Of a stretch of 64,000 bases of DNA, positions 45,370-55,998 are shown piece after piece; the stretch's first letter is position 1; each line of letters starts with the position of its first letter. The notes beneath the pieces were generated by a model. That model was not told where the DNA came from. It saw nothing but the letters and a program-made list of their open reading frames with translations, and searched no databases. A program made the position numbers and the translations under genes. The stretch spans positions 1 to 64,000 of the forward strand of contig NZ_JAUSSK010000003.1 of the NCBI RefSeq assembly GCF_030812295.1, written 5' to 3'. This DNA is from Luteibacter jiangsuensis. GTDB taxonomy: Bacteria; Pseudomonadota; Gammaproteobacteria; Xanthomonadales; Rhodanobacteraceae.

Positions 45370-45550
45370 GTACCTTGCACTGAGATTTTCGCTCGTGGCA
45401 CTCATACCGGCGATTATCTACGCCTGGACGATGGACATCGCAACGGGTTGCAAGGTTTACGTCGCCGTTAGTCTCGTTGGCCACACTGCATTTGCGTGGG
45501 TCTTCAGGCAAGAAATCGTCAAAGCATGGAAATCGAGGCGTGGCCGGTAG
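45356..45550 (+). CDS. Small two-helix membrane protein
   Basis: A 64-residue protein beginning at TTG with GGAG 7 bases upstream. Two membrane segments (LALRFSLVALIPAIIYAW and VYVAVSLVGHTAFAWVF) and a basic C-terminus (KAWKSRRGR). It overlaps the end of the remnant before it and the start of the gene after it. Function unknown. Confidence 0.5.
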   Translation: MNAYKYLALRFSLVALIPAIIYAWTMDIATGCKVYVAVSLVGHTAFAWVFRQEIVKAWKSRRGR

Positions 45551-45762
45551 CGCTGGGCAGTGGGCGCCGGCTGCAATTCGAGCCAGTGCAGGAAGGCATC
45601 GCCTGGTTCCAGAGCTTTGGCTTTACCCCGCTGGCGGCGGAACCGTATGTCTCGCTGAGCGGTGCAGGGGTAAAGGGAGTGGAAGTTACCTACACTGCGT
45701 ATCGACTACCAGACGGCTCAATTAACATCGGGCACATGACGACCTCGGGAACAACGCCATGA
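45526..45762 (+). CDS. Small hypothetical protein
   Basis: A 78-residue protein (MEIEAWPVALGSGRRLQF, GIAWFQSFGFTPLAAEPYV, VEVTYTAYRLPDGSINIGHM) without a recognised family; an in-frame start at 45496 is also possible. It overlaps the next gene by ATGA, as a toxin/immunity or two-immunity pair would. Not enough is visible to assign a function. Confidence 0.5.
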   Translation: MEIEAWPVALGSGRRLQFEPVQEGIAWFQSFGFTPLAAEPYVSLSGAGVKGVEVTYTAYRLPDGSINIGHMTTSGTTP

Positions 45763-46079
45763 GAGTTCTTACGCCAGAAGAACGGTCCCTATTGGTGTAT
45801 CTCATGCGAAAGGGAGGCTTAACTCATCCGAGTGAGTCCTGGCTGGACGAAGTGCGCGTCGAGAATCTCGATAGTGAAGGCTCCAGGGGAGGGTTTGTCC
45901 TTCTGCGGCAGGCAGATCGAGATTTTGACCAATTGATTTCTGATGTCGATTTCACCGACCTGGACGGTGTGCACGTGCTCGCATCATTGTTTGTGGATAG
46001 AAACAAGATTCCTTACGAAGTCGATATCTGGGAGACCGACGACACGCCGCTGCTTAGATTGCCGATGTTCCCAAACTGA
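45759..46079 (+). CDS. DUF6984-like protein (possible immunity protein)
   Basis: A 106-residue acidic cytoplasmic protein: LTPEERSLLVYLMRKGG, LVSD-like core (FDQLISDVDFTDLDGVHVL) and FVDRNKIPYEVDIWETDDTP. It resembles the DUF6984 group, which I recall as frequent in polymorphic-toxin immunity loci; this recognition is from memory and moderate only. A truncated paralogue lies at 45268. No toxin gene is in view. Confidence 0.6.
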   Translation: MRVLTPEERSLLVYLMRKGGLTHPSESWLDEVRVENLDSEGSRGGFVLLRQADRDFDQLISDVDFTDLDGVHVLASLFVDRNKIPYEVDIWETDDTPLLRLPMFPN

Positions 46080-46185
46080 CGCGTCGAATACCTGCCGGCA
46101 GAGGCAGAGCCTTCGCTCTAGCCGACCGTCACTTGCGACCATCTACGGTTCTTACTCGGCGATGCCGTAGAAGGAAAGGCGCGGG

Positions 46186-48081
46186 TCACCCCGCGCTAGC
46201 CACCGGCGCATCCACGAACTGCGGAAACCGCGCGCGGATCGCATGACGGATCTGCGGCAGGTCCAGGCCGGCCATGGTCAGCACTTCCTCGCGGCTGCCG
46301 TGTTCCAGGTAGACATCCGGAAGACCAAGGTGCTGGATCGGCAACGTGACGCCGTGCGCCGCCAGGCATTCGGCCACGGCCGCGCCGGCGCCGCCGGCGA
46401 TGGCGTTGTCCTCGATGGTGACGAAGGCCTTGTGCGAGCGCGCGAGTTCGAGGATCAATTCCTCGTCCAGCGGCTTCACGAAGCGCATGTTCACCAGCGT
46501 GGCGTCGACTTCCGCGGCGATGACGGCGGCGGGGGCGAGCATGGTGCCGAACGACAGGATCGCCAGGCCGTGGTGGCCACGGCGGCGCACCTCGGCCTTG
46601 CCGATCGGATAGGTTTCCAGTGTCTCGGCCAGCTTCGTTCCGGGGCCGGTACCACGCGGATAGCGCACGGCGGCGGGGCCGTTGTAGTGGAAGCCGGTGC
46701 TGAGCATGGTGCGGCACTCGTTCTCGTCGGCCGGCGCCATGATCACCATGTTCGGCAGGCAGCGCATGAACGAGAGATCGAAGCTGCCTGAATGCGTGGC
46801 GCCATCCGGGCCGACCACGCCCGCGCGGTCGATGGCGAAGGTGACGTCGAGGTTCTGCAGGGCGACATCGTGGATGGCCTGGTCGTAGGCGCGCTGAAGG
46901 AAGGTGGAATAGATCGCCACCACCGGTTTCGCTCCCTCGACCGCCATGCCCGCCGCGAGCGTCACCGCATGCTGCTCGGCGATCGCCACGTCGAAATAGC
47001 GCTGTGGGTATTCCCTGGAAAAACGGACCAGGCCCGAGCCCTCGCGCATCGCCGGGGTGATGCCGAGCAGGCGCTCGTCGGCCGCGGCCATGTCGCAGAG
47101 CCAGTCGCTGAAGATGTCTGTGTAGGTCGGCTTGGCCGGTGCGCCCTTCTTGACCAGGCCGGCGACCGGGTCGAACGGTCCCACCGCGTGGTATTCGATC
47201 TGCGCCTTCTCGGCTGGCTCGTAGCCTTTGCCCTTGGTGGTCATCACGTGGATCAGCTGCGGGCCGGGAAGGGCCTTCACCGTCTCCAGCGCGTTCACCA
47301 GCTGGGCCATGTTGTGGCCGTCGATCGGACCGGTGTAGTGGAAACCCAGTTCCTCGAACAGCGTGGACGGCACGAACATGCCCTTGGCGTGTTCTTCCCA
47401 GCGCTTGAAGAAGCGGCCGAAGAAGGACTCGCGCGGCATCGCTTTCTTGGCCCGTTCGCGCCATGCGTTGAGCGTGCGGCTGGACATCGCACTGGCCATC
47501 ATCTTGGTCATCGCGCCGACGTTCTCGCTGATCGACATGCCGTTGTCGTTCAGGATCACCAGCAGGTTCGGCTCGACGTCACCGCCGTGGTTGAGCGCCT
47601 CGAAGGCCATGCCGGCGGTCATCGCGCCGTCGCCGATCACGGCCACGACCTTGCGCGGGTCGCCACGGCGCTGAAGCGCCAGGGCCATGCCCAGTGCGGC
47701 GGAGATCGAGGTGGACGAGTGGCCCACGCCAAAGGTGTCGTATTCGCTCTCCTCGCGGCGAGGGAAGGGCGCGAGCCCGTCCTTCTTCTTGATCGTGGTG
47801 ATCCGGTCGCGCCGGCCGGTGAGGATCTTGTGCGGATAGCATTGGTGGCCCACGTCCCAGACCAGGCGGTCATGCGGGGTCTCGAACACGTGGTGCAGGG
47901 CGACGGTGAGCTCGACCACGCCCAGGCCCGCGCCGAAATGCCCGCCTGACGAGGCCACGGCCTCGATCAGGTAACGGCGCAGTTCGTCGGCGATCGCCGG
48001 CAATTCGTCCACCGGGAAGCGCCGGAGGTCCTCCGGCGAGTCGATCTGCGCCAGATAGGGGTAACGGGAGAGGTCGTTCAT
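46186..48081 (-). CDS. dxs: 1-deoxy-D-xylulose-5-phosphate synthase
   Basis: A 631-residue thiamine-diphosphate enzyme making DXP from pyruvate and glyceraldehyde 3-phosphate, the first step of the MEP isoprenoid pathway. The ThDP motif is [18 protein letters not shown] ... NDN, the pyrimidine-binding region is [15 protein letters not shown], and [26 protein letters not shown] is typical of DXS. The length is normal. Confidence 0.98.
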   Translation of the reverse strand: MNDLSRYPYLAQIDSPEDLRRFPVDELPAIADELRRYLIEAVASSGGHFGAGLGVVELTVALHHVFETPHDRLVWDVGHQCYPHKILTGRRDRITTIKKKDGLAPFPRREESEYDTFGVGHSSTSISAALGMALALQRRGDPRKVVAVIGDGAMTAGMAFEALNHGGDVEPNLLVILNDNGMSISENVGAMTKMMASAMSSRTLNAWRERAKKAMPRESFFGRFFKRWEEHAKGMFVPSTLFEELGFHYTGPIDGHNMAQLVNALETVKALPGPQLIHVMTTKGKGYEPAEKAQIEYHAVGPFDPVAGLVKKGAPAKPTYTDIFSDWLCDMAAADERLLGITPAMREGSGLVRFSREYPQRYFDVAIAEQHAVTLAAGMAVEGAKPVVAIYSTFLQRAYDQAIHDVALQNLDVTFAIDRAGVVGPDGATHSGSFDLSFMRCLPNMVIMAPADENECRTMLSTGFHYNGPAAVRYPRGTGPGTKLAETLETYPIGKAEVRRRGHHGLAILSFGTMLAPAAVIAAEVDATLVNMRFVKPLDEELILELARSHKAFVTIEDNAIAGGAGAAVAECLAAHGVTLPIQHLGLPDVYLEHGSREEVLTMAGLDLPQIRHAIRARFPQFVDAPVASAG

Positions 48082-48156
48082 CCGCCTATTGTTCGCCTCC
48101 AGCCGGGCCGGGGCAAGGGATGGGACGTGAATCCTTGCGGACGGTTTGGGCCCGGC

Positions 48157-48765
48157 TCAGGCCGGACGCCGGTCCCGCGGCAGGTGACTGACCAGGAATT
48201 CCATCTGGTCGGCCAGGATATTGCGGTTGGACAGGATCAGGTGTTCGACCCAGCTCGGCCTGTACGGCACGGCCAGCAGCGGCATGTTCGCCTGTTGTGG
48301 CGTCCGGTTGCTCTTGCGCAGGTTACAGGCCAGGCAGGCGCTGACCACGTTCTCCCACTCGTCGGCGCCCTTCTTGGACAACGGCACCACATGGTCGCGG
48401 GTGAGTTCGTGACGGGTGTACTGGTGACCGCAGTAGAGGCAGATATGCCGGTCGCGGGCGAACAGGGCGGTGTTGGTGAGGGCGGGCGCCGGATCGATCG
48501 CGTGTTCGCGGCAGTGGCCTGTGCTGGCCACGATCGGGTGGAGTTCGAGGCTGCTGCGCAGGCCACTGGCCCGGTTGACGCCGCCATGGACGGTGACGCA
48601 GGGGTCGCCCAGGGTCCAGGCCACCACGCCGCGCACATAGAGGCAGACCGCATCCTGCCAACTGATCCAGTCCAGGATGCGACCCGCCGCATCGAGGGAA
48701 AGTACCCGCGTCGCATGGAGCGCGGACACCCTCGGCAGGTCCTCTTGGAGCACTTCCATCGTCAT
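48157..48765 (-). CDS. HNH endonuclease
   Basis: A 202-residue protein with a C-terminal HNH nuclease domain of the zinc-ribbon type: CLYCGHQYTRHELTRDHVVP ... ACLACNLRKSNRTP, where two CxxC pairs bind zinc and His-Asp-His with the later Asn form the active site. The N-terminal half (LHATRVLSLDAAGRILDWISW) is the extension seen in the stand-alone HNH proteins common in this order. It may be a DNA repair or restriction-like nuclease; no methylase is present. The ATG at 48765 has AAGGA upstream. Confidence 0.88.
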   Translation of the reverse strand: MTMEVLQEDLPRVSALHATRVLSLDAAGRILDWISWQDAVCLYVRGVVAWTLGDPCVTVHGGVNRASGLRSSLELHPIVASTGHCREHAIDPAPALTNTALFARDRHICLYCGHQYTRHELTRDHVVPLSKKGADEWENVVSACLACNLRKSNRTPQQANMPLLAVPYRPSWVEHLILSNRNILADQMEFLVSHLPRDRRPA

Positions 48766-49032
48766 CGTGTCTCGTCCTTCACATAAGCGAAAGAGCGTTC
48801 CAGCAAGCCGAACTCCGTGCGGATCGACCATCCGATCCTCGGCCTCGCAAGGCCTTCGACCCGAGCATAGCCGATAATTGCGACAGAAAAGCACCCCCCG
48901 GTACGCTTCTTGCGGGGGCTTTTCCTGTCATTGACCGCTGTTATAGTGGGCGTTCGCATTCGAGCGCCCGGCGAGTTTGGAAGGGGGGCCGGGGTGGCTT
49001 CCCAGGTTCGGCGGGTCCATGAGGGTTACACA

Positions 49033-49791
49033 GTGGCAGAAGTGCTTTTCTACGAGCGTCCGGTTCCCCTGAACCGTACCGCCCACCGCGACCTGCGTCT
49101 GAAGGCCGTGAACAACATCCGTTTCGCCGCCACCGCGCACTCCGTGCCGCTGACGGGCGTGGAATTCGCGCCTGCCGCGCGCGATTTCCCGATCCTGTTC
49201 GCCGGCAACACGATGGAAGAGGCGGGCCCCATGGCCCTGCTCGGCCTGCGTCAGGGCGAGAACCTGCTGGTCGGCGACAATGGCTTCTGGGAGCAGGGCA
49301 TCTATGTCCCCGCTTTCGTCCGCCGTTATCCGTTCGTGCTGGCCGAGAAGCCGGCCGGTACCGAGGGCGACGACTTCACCGTGTTCCTCGACGAGGCCTA
49401 TGAAGGCTTCAACGACACTGAAGGCGAGCGTCTCTTCAATGAAGACGGCACCGACGCACCGGCCCTGACCAACGCCGTGAACTTCCTGGGCGAGTTCCAG
49501 GACCACGTCGCGCGCACGCAGTGGTTCATGGGCAAGCTGCGCGAGCACGACCTGCTCGAGCCGCGCACCATCACGCTGCAGAAGGAAGGCAAGGGCATCA
49601 ACCTCAATGGTCTCTTCGTGATCAACGAGGAAAAGCTGCGCAACCTCGACGAGAAGACCGCCCACGAGTTCCTGCGTGAAGGCGCCCTGGGCTGGATCTA
49701 CGCGCACCTCGTGTCGTTGGCCAACATCGATCGCATGGCGGCTCGCCTGGATGCGCGCGAGCGCCTGGAAGAGACGACCGCGAAGGCCTGA
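49033..49791 (+). CDS. SapC-family protein
   Basis: A 252-residue protein of the SapC family, named after a Campylobacter S-layer-associated gene. Motifs: APAARDFPILFAG, LGLRQGENLLV, WEQGIYVPAFVRRYPFVLA and FMGKLREHDLLEP. There is no signal peptide. The GTG at 49033 follows GAGGG. In many proteobacteria SapC sits with TonB-receptor and tryptophan-halogenase genes, none of which is adjacent here. Function unproven. Confidence 0.9.
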   Translation: MAEVLFYERPVPLNRTAHRDLRLKAVNNIRFAATAHSVPLTGVEFAPAARDFPILFAGNTMEEAGPMALLGLRQGENLLVGDNGFWEQGIYVPAFVRRYPFVLAEKPAGTEGDDFTVFLDEAYEGFNDTEGERLFNEDGTDAPALTNAVNFLGEFQDHVARTQWFMGKLREHDLLEPRTITLQKEGKGINLNGLFVINEEKLRNLDEKTAHEFLREGALGWIYAHLVSLANIDRMAARLDARERLEETTAKA

Positions 49792-49818
49792 CCGGCTCTC
49801 GTTCGGATCGATCGGAGA

Positions 49819-49845
49819 GGGCTGCCTTGGGGCGGCCCTTTTTTT
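49819..49845 (+). terminator. Intrinsic terminator after the SapC gene
   Basis: GGGCTGCC (49819-49826) pairs with GGCGGCCC (49831-49838), with one T-G pair, around TTGG and followed by seven T. Confidence 0.88.
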
Positions 49846-49877
49846 GGGCAGGAAACCTGCCCGGCGGGAAATCCTGG

Positions 49878-50031
49878 GTGGGAGCCACCCTGATGGGCAC
49901 CGACCCTGCCGGCGATGGGTGCTTGCCCCGACCTGGCCCGCTGCCGCGGGATCGCCGACAAGGTCGGCTCCCACCATGGTGCGTCAACCTGGCTTGCCGC
50001 CGCGGGATCGTCGACAGGGTCGGCTCCCACC
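49878..50031. repeat. REP-like cluster of three to four units
   Basis: A degraded forward unit (GTGGGAGCCACCC... then CACCGACCCTGCCGGCGATGGG) at 49878-49919, an inverted unit ATCGCCGACAAGGTCGGCTC at 49951-49974, and a second inverted unit GATCGTCGACAGGGTCGGCTCCCAC at 50006-50030 (quoted in part). The linker GTGCTTGCC...CTGGCCCGCTG equals that at 39459-39557, showing tandem growth of a two-arm element. Confidence 0.87.
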
Positions 50032-50047
50032 AGGGTTGGGCGTTTCG

Positions 50048-50524
50048 TCAGCGAACCGGCTTCGCCATGCGCATGAGGTCGGTGTCGAAGCCGTGCTTCA
50101 TGTACATGTCGCGGGCGCGCTCGTTGCCGGGAAAGACCGCCAGTGTCACGAACTGGCAGCGATGTTCCTTGGCCCAGCCATAGGCATGGTCCAGCAGGAA
50201 CTTGCCAACTCCGGCACCCTCGTATGCCTCGGCGACCGCGATATCGGAGATATGGCAGTTGTCGCGGTGGGTGAAGAAGTCCTTCGTCTTCTGAAGGTGG
50301 ACGAAGCCCACGGGTTCGCCTTCGTCGTTCTCGGCGACGAAGATGTAGCTGTTCGAGGGTTGCTCGTCGAGGTGCTTCACCAGGTCCGCCTCGATGCCCT
50401 TCAGGCAATCGCTGCGGCTGCGCCCGTTAGGCAGGGGGAAATCGACGAAACGTGGGACCAGGCCAAGGATGAACTCGTCGTCATCGCTCTCGGCGAGACG
50501 TATCAGGAACGTGGAGTCGCTCAT
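50048..50524 (-). CDS. GNAT-family N-acetyltransferase
   Basis: A 158-residue acetyl-CoA-dependent acetyltransferase. The GNAT core is visible in IFVAENDEGEPVGFVHLQ, ISDIAVAEAYEGAGVGKFLLDHAYGWA (acetyl-CoA loop, in part) and NERARDMYMKHGFDTDL. The acceptor is not deducible. ATG at 50524 is used; a GTG four codons upstream is possible. REP clusters flank it on both sides. Confidence 0.9.
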   Translation of the reverse strand: MSDSTFLIRLAESDDDEFILGLVPRFVDFPLPNGRSRSDCLKGIEADLVKHLDEQPSNSYIFVAENDEGEPVGFVHLQKTKDFFTHRDNCHISDIAVAEAYEGAGVGKFLLDHAYGWAKEHRCQFVTLAVFPGNERARDMYMKHGFDTDLMRMAKPVR

Positions 50525-50622
50525 CGTATCTGGCACCGTCGTGGCGAAGGGTCCGGGCGGAAGCCTTTTTCTACACCTTCACGGATGCCGGGGAAAGTCC
50601 CGCGAGGGTGTAGGCGTGCCTT

Positions 50623-50703
50623 TGCGGGAGCCGATTCATCGGCGATGGGTGCCCGCTTCAGCCTGGCCCGCTGTCGCGGGATCGCCGATGAATCGGCTCC
50701 CAC
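50623..50703. repeat. REP-like inverted pair with altered stem
   Basis: GCGGGAGCCGATTCATCGGC then GATGGG at 50625-50647, and ATCGCCGATGAATCGGCTCC then CAC at 50681-50703. The stem core is GATTCATC here, again changed on both sides to keep pairing. The linker resembles those at 39459 and 49878. Confidence 0.88.
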
Positions 50704-50756
50704 CCGTCAGCTCTCGCCCTTCCCTGGGCTTTTGCAATCGTTCCGTGGCCGTGCGG

Positions 50757-52532
<1,776 letters not shown>

Positions 52533-52575
52533 GCGGATGATCCTGGGCGGCCGCGCGCGGCGCGGCGTGGATGGG

Positions 52576-53076
52576 TCAGGGCGAGCGGTAGGTATCGGGG
52601 ATGCCCGGCACGGGCGAAAGCCAGTTCTTGCCGTGGACGGGGAAGGACCGCGACGCGTCTTCCTTCTCCGGAGTGGCGCTGACCCGGCCATCGATGCTGT
52701 AGGGGAGGGCGCCGGAGCTGCCCTTGGCGGCCAGTTCGGCGAGAGCCTTCGACATCTCGGCTGTCGGCAACAGGTCGATCGTCGCGACGTCGGCGGCGAA
52801 CGAGGGAATGTCCTGGTCGATCTTCGCATCGAGCAGCACGCCGCCGAGTTCACCGACGCGCAGCGTGCCCTGGAAGGTCTCGAACGACATCCCGGCGTAG
52901 CTGTTGTTGCGAATGCGCAAGGTCATGTGCCACACCCCGCCGGGTTTGGCCGTGACCTCCTGCAGGGTGACGGAGGGCGGAAACACGCTCTTCCTGGCGG
53001 GCCCGCAGGCGGCCAGCAGGGCCACGCCGGCGAGCAGGGCGGAACGGATGAGAGGACGGCGGACGATCGAGGTCAT
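52576..53076 (-). CDS. LEA14/WHy-like lipoprotein
   Basis: A 166-residue lipoprotein: signal and lipobox MTSIVRRPLIRSALLAGVALLAAC (in part; lipid Cys at residue 24). The mature domain (VTLQEVTAKPGGVWHMTLRI and RNNSYAGMSFETFQGTL) resembles the LEA type 2/WHy beta-sandwich. It is probably an envelope protein. It lies 43 bases upstream of the acyl-CoA dehydrogenase gene, on the same strand. Confidence 0.78.
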   Translation of the reverse strand: MTSIVRRPLIRSALLAGVALLAACGPARKSVFPPSVTLQEVTAKPGGVWHMTLRIRNNSYAGMSFETFQGTLRVGELGGVLLDAKIDQDIPSFAADVATIDLLPTAEMSKALAELAAKGSSGALPYSIDGRVSATPEKEDASRSFPVHGKNWLSPVPGIPDTYRSP

Positions 53077-53225
53077 TCCCTGGGCTTCCGGCAAGGGGAG
53101 TCGAACAGCTGTTCGATGGTAGCGCCGCCCGGGCCGTGCGCGCGAGACGTGCGTTTCAAACGCGGTTCCCAAGCGGGTGGCGAGCAGGCATCATCAGCGA
53201 TTATCTCCGAGACTTCGATTTCCCC

Positions 53226-53705
53226 ATGACCCGACGCATTGCCGCACGACGTTCGCCCATCCATGGAAACGGCGTCTTCGCCACGGCCCCGATCAAGGCC
53301 GGCGAAGAGATCATCGAATACAAGGGCGACCGCATCACCCACGCGCAGGCCGACAAACGCTACGGCGACGGCGGTGAAACCGGGCATACTTTCCTGTTCA
53401 CCCTCAACGAGCGCTTCATCGTCGACGGCAACAGCCATGGCAACACCGCGCGCTGGATCAACCACAGCTGCGATCCGAACTGCCAGGCGCTGATCGAGGA
53501 AGCGGTGGAAGGCAAACCATCGAAGAACGACCGTGTCCTGATCGAGGCCATTCGCGATATCGCGCCGGGTGAGGAACTCACCTACGACTACGGCATCACG
53601 CTCGACATGCCGCATACGGCACGGTTGAAGAAGGTATGGGGCTGCCGCTGCGGCTCGTCCAAGTGCATCGGCACCATGCTCAAGCCGAAGCGCAAGACGG
53701 CCTGA
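53226..53705 (+). CDS. SET-domain protein
   Basis: A 159-residue stand-alone SET lysine methyltransferase fold. RRSPIHGNGVFATAPIKAGE at the start, the SAM-binding NHSCDPNC at residues 79-86, the ELTYDYG motif at about 117-123, and a post-SET zinc motif with Cys140, Cys142 and Cys147 (GCRCGSSKCIG). All parts of the eukaryotic-type catalytic site are present. A bacterial substrate is not known; a ribosomal, nucleoid-associated or secreted target are all possible. The ATG at 53226 has only a weak ribosome site. Confidence 0.9.
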   Translation: MTRRIAARRSPIHGNGVFATAPIKAGEEIIEYKGDRITHAQADKRYGDGGETGHTFLFTLNERFIVDGNSHGNTARWINHSCDPNCQALIEEAVEGKPSKNDRVLIEAIRDIAPGEELTYDYGITLDMPHTARLKKVWGCRCGSSKCIGTMLKPKRKTA

Positions 53706-53739
53706 ATGGCCCGAGGGCTGACGGGCCCCGACATCGGCC

Positions 53740-55779
53740 TCAGTCTTCCTCCACCTTCGGCTTCCACGCCTCGGCCAGCTTCTTCTGCACCCCCGGCGGA
53801 ACGGTGTCGTAGTGACTGAAGGCCATCGCGTAGCGCCCCTGGCCTCCGGTCATGGCCTTGAGTTGGGTCGGGTAGTCGATGAGTTCCGCCAGCGGCACGC
53901 GGGCCTTGATGAGTGTCTCGCTGCCGCGTAGCGAATCGGTGCCCATGATCTGCGCCCGTCGCGAGGCGAGGCCGCCGGTCACATCGCCCACGTAGTGGTC
54001 GGGAATCGACACCTCCAGGTCCACCAGCGGCTCCAGTACCAGTGGCCGTGCGCGCGAGACGGCATCGAGGAAGGCCTTGCGGCCCGCGCTGATGAAAGCG
54101 ACTTCCTTGGAATCCACCGGGTGGTGCTTGCCGTCGTAGACGATCACGCGCACGTCCTGGATGGGATATCCCGCGATCGCGCCATGGTCCAATGCCTGGC
54201 GGACGCCTTTCTCGATCGCGGGCATGAATTGTCCCGGTATGACGCCGCCCTTGGTCTGGTCGTCGAAGACGAAGCCCGCGCCACGATCCAGCGGTTCCAC
54301 GCGCAGGAATACCTCGCCGAACTGGCCTGCACCACCGGTCTGCTTTTTGTGACGGTGGTGGCCCTCCGCCGCCGTACCGATGGTTTCGCGATACGCGATG
54401 CGCGGTGGATGCGTCATGACGTCGACGTCGTAGCGCGCCTTCATCCGTTCCAGCATGAGTTTCAGGTGCAGGTCGGATAGGCCGCGCACCACGGTCTCGT
54501 TGAGCTCCTTGTGATGTTCCACGCGGAAGCAGGGATCTTCCTCCGCCAGCTTGCCCAGGGCCTGCGACAGTTTCTGTTCCTGGCCTTTGTGCGCGGGTTC
54601 CACGGCGAGACCGTACATCGGCACGGGAAAGGCGGCCGGCTCGAGATGGATGCGTCCTTCGTCGGATGCATCGTGCAGCACGGCGTCGAAGTGGATGTCG
54701 TCGATCTTGGCCACGGCCGCGATATCGCCCGGCAACGCTTCGTCGATCTCGACGTGTTCGCGGCCCTTCAAGCGGAACAGGTGGGCCACCTTGAACGGCT
54801 TGCGCCCGTCGTCGACGAACAGCGGCGAATCCTTGCGCACGCAGCCTTGCCAGACACGGAAGACGCCGAGCTTGCCGACGAAGGGATCGTTGACGATCTT
54901 GAACACGTCGGCGATGACATGCCGTGCCGGATCGGCGGTCACCTCGAAGGGTTTGTCGTTCGCGTCCAGGAACGGGGGCGGGTTCGTCTCGCTGGGGCAT
55001 GGCAGGATCCTTTCGACCAGATCCAGTAACTCGACGACGCCCACGCCGTCGCGCGCGCTGGTGAACACGATGGGCACGAGGTGCCCGTCGCGTAGGCAGT
55101 GTTCGAGCGCGGCGCGGATCTCCGCCGCCGACAAGGCGGATTCACCCGCTTCCAGATAGTGTTCCATCACCTCGTCGTCGATCTCGACGACCTGGTCGAT
55201 GATCCGCTGGTGGGCTTCGCCGGGTGAGGAGAAATCGGTGTCGCCCGCGGTCTGGAAGAAGGCGTCGCGGACGGAATGGCCCTTCGACGCGGGAAGGTTG
55301 AGGGGAAGGCATTCGTTGCCGAATTCCTCGCGCAGGTCGTCCACCAGCGCTGCGAGGTCCACGCCTTCCGCATCGATGCGGTTCACGACGATGAGGCGGG
55401 CGATGCCGCGTTGCTTCGCATGGGCCATCATCGAGCGCGTGCCGTGCTCGATGCCATTCGCGGCGTTGACGACGATCGCGACGGTATCGGCGGCAGCGAG
55501 CGCGGCCAGGGCGGGACCGCGGAAGTCGGCATAACCGGGTGTATCGAGCAGGTGGATGCGATAGCCGTTGCGCTCGATGGAGGCGATGGACGCGTCGATC
55601 GAATGACCGCGGGCCTTCTCCATCGGATCGGTGTCGGAAACGGTACTGCCACGTTCGACGCTGCCCATGCCGGTCAGCGCGCCGCCGGCGTGGAGCATCG
55701 CTTCGAACAGGGTGGTCTTGCCGGCTCCGGCGTGGCCGGCAAGGGCGAGGCTGCGGATGTGTTCCGTGGATGGCGACAC
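53740..55779 (-). CDS. Elongation factor G-like GTPase (second EF-G type)
   Basis: A 679-residue translation-type GTPase with the five-domain EF-G plan. P-loop GHAGAGKTT, G3 DTPGYADF, and domain IV/V features VKKT-free but with AGRKAFLDAVSRARPLVLEP. The G4 element reads VNRIDAEG where the canonical form is NKxD. It is shorter than main EF-G, matching the EF-G II-like paralogues found in many bacteria. The GTG at 55779 is preceded by a strong AAGGAGGG. Whether it catalyses translocation, ribosome recycling or neither cannot be told. Confidence 0.88.
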   Translation of the reverse strand: MSPSTEHIRSLALAGHAGAGKTTLFEAMLHAGGALTGMGSVERGSTVSDTDPMEKARGHSIDASIASIERNGYRIHLLDTPGYADFRGPALAALAAADTVAIVVNAANGIEHGTRSMMAHAKQRGIARLIVVNRIDAEGVDLAALVDDLREEFGNECLPLNLPASKGHSVRDAFFQTAGDTDFSSPGEAHQRIIDQVVEIDDEVMEHYLEAGESALSAAEIRAALEHCLRDGHLVPIVFTSARDGVGVVELLDLVERILPCPSETNPPPFLDANDKPFEVTADPARHVIADVFKIVNDPFVGKLGVFRVWQGCVRKDSPLFVDDGRKPFKVAHLFRLKGREHVEIDEALPGDIAAVAKIDDIHFDAVLHDASDEGRIHLEPAAFPVPMYGLAVEPAHKGQEQKLSQALGKLAEEDPCFRVEHHKELNETVVRGLSDLHLKLMLERMKARYDVDVMTHPPRIAYRETIGTAAEGHHRHKKQTGGAGQFGEVFLRVEPLDRGAGFVFDDQTKGGVIPGQFMPAIEKGVRQALDHGAIAGYPIQDVRVIVYDGKHHPVDSKEVAFISAGRKAFLDAVSRARPLVLEPLVDLEVSIPDHYVGDVTGGLASRRAQIMGTDSLRGSETLIKARVPLAELIDYPTQLKAMTGGQGRYAMAFSHYDTVPPGVQKKLAEAWKPKVEED

Positions 55780-55998
55780 GATGCGTCCCTCCTTCGGTGT
55801 GTCCGGATTCCGGACGGCATGGCGATGATTCGGGCGGGGCCCGGACCCAAGCCTTCTCCTTCCCCGCCCCGGAATCAAGGGGCGCCGGGAATCTTCCGGG
55901 ACGCTCACGGTCTGAGGGGCCAGGCCTTACGCTGCGTTTAGCGGATCGCCGCTAAGCTGTCCGACTTTCTCCACGAGGCCAAAGGGACCCTCGCACGC

